A stretch of DNA of 60,209 bases, taken from assembly GCA_005883625.1 (NCBI GenBank), contig VBDU01000072.1, positions 1-60,209 of the forward strand, written 5' to 3'. Both the position numbers and the translations under genes were made by a program. Positions 16,948 to 24,065 of the stretch are shown piece by piece. The stretch's first letter is position 1, and every line of letters starts with the position of its first letter. The notes under the pieces were generated by a model. The model saw only the letters and a program-made list of their open reading frames with translations, was not told where the DNA came from and did no database searches. Source of the DNA: Chloroflexota bacterium. GTDB lineage: Bacteria; Chloroflexota; Limnocylindria; P2-11E.

Positions 16948-18750
16948 GCGCGCGCGGCGCTGCTGATAGGCGGGGACGCTCGCGATGGGCGGCCGCTCGA
17001 TGTCGATGATGTCCTGCATCTCCAGGTGCAGGCGGCCCTCGGACGCGGTGATGAGCTTCATGGTGAAGTTCGCCTCCTCGAGGAGGCGCGTCCCCTGCGC
17101 CTCGCCGACGCGGCGGAGCGCGACCTGGAGGACCTCGAAGCTCATCATCGAGAGCCGGTAGAGCGACTGGTTGCGGTGGATGCGCTGCTTCATGTCGACC
17201 TGTGCGATCGCGCCGAGCCCGGCGCGCTGCAGGATGTCGACGAGCAGACCGGTCTCGACGCCGTAGCCCGAGAAGAACGGGAGCTGCTCGAGGAGCGCGC
17301 GCCGCCCGCCCTGCTCGCCCGCGAGCGGCTGGACGATCCCGGAGAGCTCCGGGAAGAAGAGGTTGAGGATCGGCCGTGCCGCGAGCTCGGTGACGCGGCC
17401 GCCGCCCGTCGCCTGCAGCTCGTCGCCCATCCGCAGCGGCCGCTGGTAGAACGCCTTCACGAACTGGATGTCCGGCCGCGTGAGGAGCGGGCCGAGGATG
17501 CCGTACACGAACTTCGGGTGATGGCTCGAGACGTCGGTGTCCACCCACACGACGAGATCGCCGGTCATCACGTGGAGGCTCTTCCAGAGCGCCTCGCCCT
17601 TCCCGCGGTAGCTGCCGCATTCCGGGAGGACCTCGTCGTGGATGAAGACCGCGACGCCTTCGTCCGCCGCGATCTCGCGCGTGCGGTCCTCGGAGCGCGA
17701 GTCGATGACGACGATCTCGTCCACGAGCGGGATGCGCTCGACGAGGCGCGAGCGGATCGAGTGGATGACCCTCCGGATCGTCGCCTCCTCGTTCAGCGCG
17801 GGCAGGCCGACCGAGATACGGAGACCCTGGCGCTCCTTCTCCTCGACGAGACGGCGGAGATCCGCGAACTCCGTCGAGCTGAAGGTGTTCTGCGCGAACC
17901 ACTTGTCGACCATCTCGCCGACCACCTTGCTCCGCTCGGCGCGATCCTCCGGAAGCCGCGGCCTGGCGAGGAACACGCCGGACGCGAGCGGCGCCCGCGT
18001 GCGCACGACGATCGCGTTCTTCGCCGCCGCGAGCATGGCCTGGCCCACGGGACCGAGCGGGTCCTCGGCGCCTTCACGCCCGGTCGCTCCGAAGACGATC
18101 GCGTCGTGATCGGCGAGCTCGTCGGTGATGACCTTGACGGGATCGCCCGAGCGCGTGACGAGGCGCTCCACGCGCTCGTCGTAGGCGCGCTCGCCGAGGA
18201 GCTGGTAGAGGGGCGAGCGGCCGCGCGAGCCGTTGCGGCCGGCGACGTGGAGGAGGGTCACCGCGCCGTCGCTCGACCGCGCGAGCTCCGTGCCGATCCG
18301 CGCCGCGAGCTGGGCATAGCGGCCGCCCCGGACCGGGACGAGGATGCGCCGGGCCCGCGCCGGCGCGCCTTTGACGACGGCGAGATCGCAGGGGGGATCT
18401 CGCAGCACCTCCTCGATCGTGAGACCGAGGATGTCCCAGCCCGGCCGGCGCCAGCCGACGAGGAGGACCTCGGGGCGCTCGGTCGTCGCGGCTTCGCGGA
18501 TCGCGTCCCACCCGCGGCGCGCCACGGTCACGAGCGAACGAACGCGCCGGCCTGGCGCGACCTCGGCCGCGAGGAGCTCGAGCGACCGCCGCAGTTGCTT
18601 CGCCTGCGGCTGGGCCGCCGCCAGGGTGACGTCCTCGGGCACCTCGATGACGGAGGCGAGGACGACGTCGTCCTCGCCCGCGAGGGCGAGGCCGGTCTGG
18701 ACGACCGCGCGGTCACGCTCGATGTCGGCGACGGCGATGAGGGTCTTCAC
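16945..18750 (-). CDS. Fusion: two universal-stress-protein domains + glucosyl-3-phosphoglycerate synthase-like glycosyltransferase (GT81)
   Basis: 601 residues from the GTG at 18750. Residues 1-~265 hold two UspA-like domains: KTLIAVADIERDRAVVQTGL ... VLLVGWRRPG, then RRILVPVRGGRYAQLAARIG ... DHDAIVFGATGREG. The C-terminal ~320 residues match GpgS: WFAQNTFSSTEFADLRRLV, ISVGLPALNEEATIRRVI, IDSRSEDRT, SYRGKGEALWKSL, the DxD in VWVDTDVSSHHPKFV (about 405), LAGEQGGRRALLEQLPFFSG, then AQVDMKQRIHRNQSL. GpgS moves glucose from an NDP-sugar to 3-phosphoglycerate, starting glucosylglycerate or (in mycobacteria) methylglucose-lipopolysaccharide synthesis. Its 5' end overlaps the GT4 stop by 4 bases. 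UspA domains may couple output to stress or ATP; that is inference. Confidence 0.9.
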   Translation of the reverse strand: MKTLIAVADIERDRAVVQTGLALAGEDDVVLASVIEVPEDVTLAAAQPQAKQLRRSLELLAAEVAPGRRVRSLVTVARRGWDAIREAATTERPEVLLVGWRRPGWDILGLTIEEVLRDPPCDLAVVKGAPARARRILVPVRGGRYAQLAARIGTELARSSDGAVTLLHVAGRNGSRGRSPLYQLLGERAYDERVERLVTRSGDPVKVITDELADHDAIVFGATGREGAEDPLGPVGQAMLAAAKNAIVVRTRAPLASGVFLARPRLPEDRAERSKVVGEMVDKWFAQNTFSSTEFADLRRLVEEKERQGLRISVGLPALNEEATIRRVIHSIRSRLVERIPLVDEIVVIDSRSEDRTREIAADEGVAVFIHDEVLPECGSYRGKGEALWKSLHVMTGDLVVWVDTDVSSHHPKFVYGILGPLLTRPDIQFVKAFYQRPLRMGDELQATGGGRVTELAARPILNLFFPELSGIVQPLAGEQGGRRALLEQLPFFSGYGVETGLLVDILQRAGLGAIAQVDMKQRIHRNQSLYRLSMMSFEVLQVALRRVGEAQGTRLLEEANFTMKLITASEGRLHLEMQDIIDIERPPIASVPAYQQRRAR

Positions 18751-19964
18751 GGCCGGCCCGCGAGCACGACCGGGGCGACGCGATCGGCGATCACGCGCGG
18801 CCACGCCAGCGCGCGCGCGCCGGAGCGAAGCCGCGCCGCCGGCGTGTCGAGCACGCCGACGACGGCGTCGGCGATGACGTCGCCGGAGGCGTCCGCCGGA
18901 ACATAGGTCGCCGCGTCGCCCCCGACCGCTCGGAGCGTCGCCAGATCGCTGCACACGATCGGCAGGCGGTGCAGCGCCGCCTCCAGGAGCGGGATGCCGA
19001 AGCCCTCGTTCGCGCTCGGCAGGACCAGCGCGTCGGCGAGCGCGTAGAGGTCGGCCACGAGCCGGTAGGGTGCGCGGATCCCGAGCGCATGAAGGAGGTG
19101 TACCCCGGGCGCGTCGCGCGCGAGCGCGGTCAGCTCCTCGAGGTAGCGGCGGTTCGCGACGTTGTGCGCGCCCGGCGGACCCGTCACGACGAGGGCCGCG
19201 TCGCGGCCCCGCTCGCGGAGCGCTCTCGTTGCCGCGATCGCCGCCTCGACGCGCTTGCGGCGCGTCAGGCGAGCCGGGAGCACGAGGAGCGGGTCGGCGC
19301 GATAGAGGTCCAGGCTCTCGGCGAGGCGCGCGCCCTGTGCCGAGAGGCCCAGCGCTCCCGCGATGTCGATGCCGTTCGGGACGACGCAGATCCGCTCGCG
19401 CGCGAGACCGGTGAGCTCCGCGAGCTGCCGCGCGCGCTCCTCGGAGACCGCGACGTAGCGCACGCCGGAAAGGGCGCGCGCGAACAGGTCCCACGGCTCG
19501 CCGGGATGGCGCTGCGCGGCGTACTGCTCGTCGCGCCAGGCGAGATCGTGCGTCCACGCGACGAAGGCACCCGGCCGCTCGCGAGCGAGGCGCGCGAGGG
19601 CGACGGTGAGGGCGGGGTTCTTGTGGAGCGTGAACGCGTTGTGCACGACGACGCGGTCCGCCTTCGCGAGGACCGTCCGCAGCCGGCGCTCGATGCGGTC
19701 GGCGAGCGCGGCGTGCCCCGGCGTGACCTCGCCGCGGGCGAGCGCCGCGAAGTCGCGCAGGACCGCGGGGTGGCGCGAGTCCAGCTCCGGTACGCGGGCG
19801 AGCCGCGTTCCGGCCGCCACGCGGCCGCGGCCGGCGACGATCGTCACCTCCGCGCCGAGCGCGCGCAGCCCAGCCGCATGCGCGCCCAGCACCTGCTCGA
19901 CGCCGCCGAGGATCGATGGCGCGGTGTAGTGAAGGAGCGCGATCCCTTGTCGCGGGCGGGGCAT
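18747..19964 (-). CDS. Glycosyltransferase family 4 protein
   Basis: 405-residue GT-B glycosyltransferase. The N-terminal acceptor domain has HYTAPSILGGVEQVLGAHAA. The C-terminal GT4 nucleotide-sugar domain includes VSEERARQLAEL, ICVVPNGIDIAGALG, VLPARLTRRKRVEAAIAA and the E-x7-E motif region ALVLPSANEGFGIPLLEAAL. Start ATG at 19964 overlaps the glucosidase stop by one base, so it is translationally coupled in a four-gene minus-strand operon. Similar GT4 enzymes make glycogen-like glucans or glycolipids. The acceptor is unknown. Confidence 0.88.
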   Translation of the reverse strand: MPRPRQGIALLHYTAPSILGGVEQVLGAHAAGLRALGAEVTIVAGRGRVAAGTRLARVPELDSRHPAVLRDFAALARGEVTPGHAALADRIERRLRTVLAKADRVVVHNAFTLHKNPALTVALARLARERPGAFVAWTHDLAWRDEQYAAQRHPGEPWDLFARALSGVRYVAVSEERARQLAELTGLARERICVVPNGIDIAGALGLSAQGARLAESLDLYRADPLLVLPARLTRRKRVEAAIAATRALRERGRDAALVVTGPPGAHNVANRRYLEELTALARDAPGVHLLHALGIRAPYRLVADLYALADALVLPSANEGFGIPLLEAALHRLPIVCSDLATLRAVGGDAATYVPADASGDVIADAVVGVLDTPAARLRSGARALAWPRVIADRVAPVVLAGRP

Positions 19965-22072
19965 CAGGCCCTCGTCGCCACCGTCGCGCGCGCCACACGG
20001 CTGCGTCCGCCGACGACGCGTACGCCTTTCGCGGTCCTGCGCACCCGGAACGAGACTCGCGCCTCGTACGCGCGAAGATCGCGGACGTCGACGCGCTCGA
20101 GCCAGGGCGGGAGCGCGGGCTCGATGACGACGCGTTGCCGCGAGAGGTCGGGCTCGAGGCCGAGGATCGTGCGGAGGCAGAGGAACACCATGCCGGCGGA
20201 CCAGGCCTGCGGGATGCACGAGACGAGGTAATCGGCGGGCCGCGAAGAGAAGCGGAGATCGCGCGAGAAGCCGCAGAAGAGCTCCGGCAGCTGCGCGTTC
20301 GGGAACCGCCGGCCGGCCTCCATGAGCGCGCTCACGATCTCGGTCGCCTCCTCGCGGAACCCGTAGCGGGCGAAGCCGTGCGCGATGAGCGAGTTGTCGT
20401 GCGGCCAGACCGAGCCGTTGTGGTAGCTCATCGGGTTGTACGTCGGATACCGGCTCGAGAGCGTGCGGATGCCCCAGCCGGTGTACATGTCCGGCGCCAT
20501 GAGGCGATGCACCACGCGCGCGGCACGCTCCCTCGCGGTGATCCCGCACCAGAGCGCGTGTCCGGCGTTGCTCGTGACGGCCTTCACCTGCCGCTTCCGC
20601 CCGTCGAGCGCCTGCGCGTAGCACCCTTCGTCGTCCATCCAGAAGTCGCGCTCGAAGCGCTCGCGCAGCTCCGCGGCCTCGGCACGCAGCTTTGCCGCGC
20701 GCGCGGTGTCGCCGTCGATCTCGTAGAGGTCGGCGAGGCCGCGCTTGGCCCCATACACGTATGCCTGCACCTCGACGAGCGCGGCCGGCAGCTGCGAGGG
20801 CGTGCCGTCGGGATCGCTCAGCGAGTTCGCCGAGTCCTTCCAGCCCTGGCTCACGAGGTCCGACGGCCGGTGCCCGTACTCGACGTACCCGTCGTGGTCC
20901 GCGTCGCCGTAGGTATCGCACCAGGTGAGCGCGCGCTCAGCGGCCGGGAGGAGCTCCCGCCAGAGCGCGCGGTCGCCGGTCCACTTCACCGCCTCCGCGA
21001 AGACGAGGGTGAAGAGCGGCGTCGCGTCGACGGATCCGTAGTACGGCCGGTGCGGGATCTCCGCGAGCCGCGCGAGCTCGCCGCGGCGGAGCTCGTGGAA
21101 GATCTTGCCGGGCTCCTCCTCGGTGAACTCGTCGACCTTCTTGCCCTGATGGCGCGCCAGGAGGCGCAGGGTGCCGAGCGCGAGGTCCGGGTTCCAGCCG
21201 AGCGTCTGGTACGCGCAGATCAGCCCGTCGCGCCCGAAAGGCACCGCGTACCACGGGATGCCGGCGGTGGGAAAGGGGCCGGTGTCGGCGAACTCGATGA
21301 GCGCGCGCAGGTCGAGCGCGCTCCGCGTGATAAGGCCATCGTCGAGCGTCTCGGAGCTCGTCGCGTAGAGCGTGCAGCCGCGCAGGAAGCGCCGATAGCG
21401 CGCGTTCAGCGCGTCGAGCGCCTCGTCGAACCCCGCGGGCGAGGGCGCCACCCCCGCGCCGTCCTCGCAGGGAAGGATCGCGAGCTCGAGCGTGATGATC
21501 CCCTGCGGCGCGAGCTCGCGCTCCATCACGAGGACGTTTCCGTGGACCGCGTCGGGCGCCGGCCGCATCGTGATCTCGGTCGTGCGCCGCACGCCATCGC
21601 GCCCGAGACGCTCGAAGACGAGCGCGTCGCCGCGCGACGTCCGCTCGATCGTGGCCTCGACGCTGTTGCGCCCCTTGTAGCCGCGGACCGCGAACATGTC
21701 CTGGAACGACGCCTCGAACTCGAGCTCGATGCGGACCTTCACCGGCCGCGGGTTCGTGTTCTGCACGCCGATCCGTTCGCGCAGGCCGTCGGCGAGGTAG
21801 CGCGTCCGGCGGATGGAGAGCGTGTCGGCGGTGTGGCGCGCGGTCCCGAGGATCGCTCCGGCCGCGTGCATGAGCTGGAACGTCGCGACGTAGTTCTGCT
21901 CCGTGTTCGCGGAGAGGAGCAGCGGCTTCGCGCCGTTCACGCGCAGGCCGTAGCCCGACAGGAACTGCGTGTCGTGGTAGTAGAGGCCGAGCGGGCTCGG
22001 CTTGCCGAGCGGCAGGCCCCCGTCGTCCTCCGTGACGAGGACGAGCGCGTCCTCCTTGAGCGAGACGCTCAA
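19964..22072 (-). CDS. Glycogen-debranching-type amylo-alpha-1,6-glucosidase family protein
   Basis: About 702 residues. The N-terminal half matches the bacterial debranching N-terminal domain (GLYYHDTQFLSGYGLRVNG; RGRNSVEA-like segment KGRNSVEATIERTSRGD). The C-terminal half is an alpha/alpha-barrel glucosidase: GIPWYAVPFGRDGLICAYQT, YYGSVDATPLFTLVF, SQGWKDSANSLSDPDG, GWGIRTLSSRYPTYNPMSYH and NGSVWPHDNSLIAHGFARYG. The conserved acidic residues in GRDG and WKDS are present. It probably hydrolyses an alpha-glucosidic bond in a glucan or a glucosyl compatible solute. The best start is TTG at 22072 just after a GC-rich hairpin; upstream codons read as low complexity through repeats. Same operon as GT4 and GpgS. 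Confidence 0.86.
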   Translation of the reverse strand: MSVSLKEDALVLVTEDDGGLPLGKPSPLGLYYHDTQFLSGYGLRVNGAKPLLLSANTEQNYVATFQLMHAAGAILGTARHTADTLSIRRTRYLADGLRERIGVQNTNPRPVKVRIELEFEASFQDMFAVRGYKGRNSVEATIERTSRGDALVFERLGRDGVRRTTEITMRPAPDAVHGNVLVMERELAPQGIITLELAILPCEDGAGVAPSPAGFDEALDALNARYRRFLRGCTLYATSSETLDDGLITRSALDLRALIEFADTGPFPTAGIPWYAVPFGRDGLICAYQTLGWNPDLALGTLRLLARHQGKKVDEFTEEEPGKIFHELRRGELARLAEIPHRPYYGSVDATPLFTLVFAEAVKWTGDRALWRELLPAAERALTWCDTYGDADHDGYVEYGHRPSDLVSQGWKDSANSLSDPDGTPSQLPAALVEVQAYVYGAKRGLADLYEIDGDTARAAKLRAEAAELRERFERDFWMDDEGCYAQALDGRKRQVKAVTSNAGHALWCGITARERAARVVHRLMAPDMYTGWGIRTLSSRYPTYNPMSYHNGSVWPHDNSLIAHGFARYGFREEATEIVSALMEAGRRFPNAQLPELFCGFSRDLRFSSRPADYLVSCIPQAWSAGMVFLCLRTILGLEPDLSRQRVVIEPALPPWLERVDVRDLRAYEARVSFRVRRTAKGVRVVGGRSRVARATVATRA

Positions 22073-22077
22073 CAGTC

Positions 22078-22096
22078 GCGGGGGCTCCGCCCCCGC
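22078..22096. repeat. GC-rich hairpin element, copy 1
   Basis: GCGGGGGC-TCC-GCCCCCGC, a perfect 8-bp stem with a 3-base loop, directly before the debranching-enzyme start (minus strand). It is related to hairpins at 27134, 53224 and 57521. Confidence 0.7.
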
Positions 22097-22160
22097 AGGC
22101 CCCCCGTCGTGCTCATGCGCCCCAACCCCCGCGGGCAGCCGGTCGCGCTCATGCGCCCCA
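22091..22160. repeat. 34-bp direct duplication spanning the end of the GT78-like gene
   Basis: 22091-22124 and 22127-22160 align over 34 positions with 5 mismatches (period 36). Both end in GCTCATGCGCCCCA. The copy nearer the glycosyltransferase carries its final codons and stop; the other copy is non-coding. It looks like a local tandem duplication made next to the hairpin element. Confidence 0.6.
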
Positions 22161-23369
22161 TCGTTCGAGCAGGTACGGCTTCGTCCGCTCGAACGACTCG
22201 GCCTGCCTCTCGACCACGCGCTCCGCACCGGCCTGGTCCATGTCGCTCACCTCGCCGATGAGCGCCGCGACGCGCGCGAAGTAGAGCGGCAGGAGCGCCC
22301 TGGCGAGCGCCTCGGTGTCGTCGCGGTCGCGCGCGGCGGCGACCACGTCGTAGACCGCGCGCGCCCAGAGATCGCCCGCGATGGCGCTCGTGTCCCCGGA
22401 CTCGATCGCCCGGTCCGCCGACGCGCGGACCTCGGCGCTCAGGATCTCGTCCCACGTCTTGCGCTGCTCCGCCGCGCCGGCGCGAAGCTTTTCGATGAGG
22501 ATCTGCGTGCTCGCGCGCACTTCCTCCGGCTCGACCGGGATGACCTCGCCTATGACCGGTGCCGGACGGGAGCCGGAAACGTCGCGCCACGCGCCGGCGT
22601 GCTGACGCGCAAGCGCGACGACCGTGCCCACCACCTGCGTGAACATCGGACCGAGGTCGGCGCCCGGGTCCTTCGGGTCGTGGATCTTCGCGCCGAGGAA
22701 CGCCTGCACGACGCGGGCGCGCCGCACGAGCGCGGTCGTCGTCATGAAGATGTCGATACCGAACCGCGCGACGTCGCTCTCCCAGACCGGGGCGTCGAGG
22801 TACGCGCGCGCGAGCTCTGCCGTGAAGCCGAACTCGCCGCCGATCGGCTGACGCACCCGAACGCCGTAGAGCGCGCGGGTGAGCGGGTAGGCGATCGTGT
22901 TCGTGATCGTGCCGTCGTGCTTGTGCCGCGCGTAGAGCGGCGCCACGTAGTCGGCCTCGCCGCGCGCGACCGGCCCGAGCAGTCGGCCGATCCAGTCGGG
23001 CGTGATGCTGCGCAGGTCGCTGTCGACGACCGCCGCGGCGGAGACGCCCAGCGTCCGGGCCGCCTCGAAGATGGCACGGAACGCCGAGCCTTTTCCCGAG
23101 CGGCCCTGGTAGCGGCCGGCGATCGCCGGGACGCCGTCCGCCGACTCGCGGACACGGTCGCACGTCCCGTCGTCGGAGCCGCCGTCGGCGTTCACAATGA
23201 CCGCCCGAGCGTCCGGGAAATAGCGACGCAGTCCCTCGGCCGCCGTCCGCGCGACGTGGCCGATGGTCGCGGCATTCTTGTAGCTCGGGATCCCGACGAG
23301 GAGCTCGGCGCGTCCGGTCTTTCGCAGCGCGTCGCGCATGTCGGGCGCGAGCGCGGTCGTCTCGGGCAT
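22149..23369 (-). CDS. GT-A glycosyltransferase resembling GT78 mannosylglycerate / glucosylglycerate synthases
   Basis: 406 residues. The GT-A core shows LLVGIPSYKNAATIGHVART, VNADGGSDDGTCDRV, SGKGSAFRAIFEAA and the DxD motif VVDSDLRSITPDWIGRLL. A later block, RQPIGGEFGFTAELARAYLD ... RFGIDIFMTTTAL, parallels the Rhodothermus mannosylglycerate synthase (as I recall it: DADITSFGPDWI, PLGGELLMRREVA, WGIDTLYTF). Such enzymes join an NDP-sugar to D-glycerate in one step. The substrate is not determinable here. The ATG at 23369 has a GGGAGGG ribosome site. First gene of the minus-strand carbohydrate operon, divergent from dedA. Confidence 0.78.
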   Translation of the reverse strand: MPETTALAPDMRDALRKTGRAELLVGIPSYKNAATIGHVARTAAEGLRRYFPDARAVIVNADGGSDDGTCDRVRESADGVPAIAGRYQGRSGKGSAFRAIFEAARTLGVSAAAVVDSDLRSITPDWIGRLLGPVARGEADYVAPLYARHKHDGTITNTIAYPLTRALYGVRVRQPIGGEFGFTAELARAYLDAPVWESDVARFGIDIFMTTTALVRRARVVQAFLGAKIHDPKDPGADLGPMFTQVVGTVVALARQHAGAWRDVSGSRPAPVIGEVIPVEPEEVRASTQILIEKLRAGAAEQRKTWDEILSAEVRASADRAIESGDTSAIAGDLWARAVYDVVAAARDRDDTEALARALLPLYFARVAALIGEVSDMDQAGAERVVERQAESFERTKPYLLERWGA

Positions 23370-23432
23370 GTGACCCTCCCGCATCAAGAAGTCGGCCACG
23401 CCCTTGCCCTTCGTCGGCGATGATACCCACGA

Positions 23433-24065
23433 GTGCTCGACGTCCTCGACGGGATCGTGCTCCCGTTCCTCGAATCGCTGTACGCGCGGTTCGGCTACGT
23501 CGGCGTCGCGATCGCTATGACCATCGAGAGCGCGGCGATCCCGATCCCCTCGGAGCTCATCTTGCCGTTCGCCGGCTGGAGCGTCGCGCGCGGCGTGACC
23601 GAGCCGCTCACCGGTGCCGCGTGGTCGTATTGGGGCGCGGTGGTCGCCGGAGTCGTCGGCAACACCGCCGGCTCGCTCGCAAGCTATGCGGTCGGGGCAT
23701 TCGGCGGCAGGCCGCTCCTCGACCGCTGGGGACGCTACCTTCTCATCAGCGCGCACGACCTTGATCTCGCGGACCGCTGGTTCGCGCGCTACGGCTCGGC
23801 GACGGTGTTCTTCTCGCGGATGCTCCCCGTCGTGCGCACGTTCATCTCGGTGCCCGCGGGCGTCGCGCGCATGCCGCTCTGGCGCTTCACGCTGTTCTCG
23901 ATCGCCGGTGCGATCCCCTGGGTCATGCTCCTTGTCTGGGGTGGGCAGGTCCTCGGCGCGAACTGGCTGGCGATCAAGCAGAGCCTGCGCGGCGTCGACT
24001 ACCTCGTCGCCGCGGGCATCCTCCTTCTCGTCGGGCTCTTCGTCTACCGACACGTCCGCCGGTAG
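23433..24065 (+). CDS. DedA-family membrane protein
   Basis: 210 residues, several membrane spans. DedA/VTT signature features: GYVGVAIAMTIESAAIPIPS, then GNTAGSLASYAVGAFGGRPLL, FSRMLPVVRTFISVPAGVARM and FTLFSIAGAIPWVMLLVWGG. Some DedA proteins flip undecaprenyl phosphate or other lipids. The start is GTG at 23433. The next gene begins with GTG directly after its TAG, so DedA is co-transcribed with the PAP2-GH38 fusion. A DedA flippase next to a PAP2 lipid phosphatase suggests lipid-carrier recycling (inference). Confidence 0.92.
   Translation: MLDVLDGIVLPFLESLYARFGYVGVAIAMTIESAAIPIPSELILPFAGWSVARGVTEPLTGAAWSYWGAVVAGVVGNTAGSLASYAVGAFGGRPLLDRWGRYLLISAHDLDLADRWFARYGSATVFFSRMLPVVRTFISVPAGVARMPLWRFTLFSIAGAIPWVMLLVWGGQVLGANWLAIKQSLRGVDYLVAAGILLLVGLFVYRHVRR

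Noticed and set aside
16255..18906. 883-codon plus-strand frame opposite panC and the UspA-GpgS gene
   Set aside because: Composition is Arg/Glu/Ala noise, while the opposite strand carries clear PanC, UspA and GpgS motifs.
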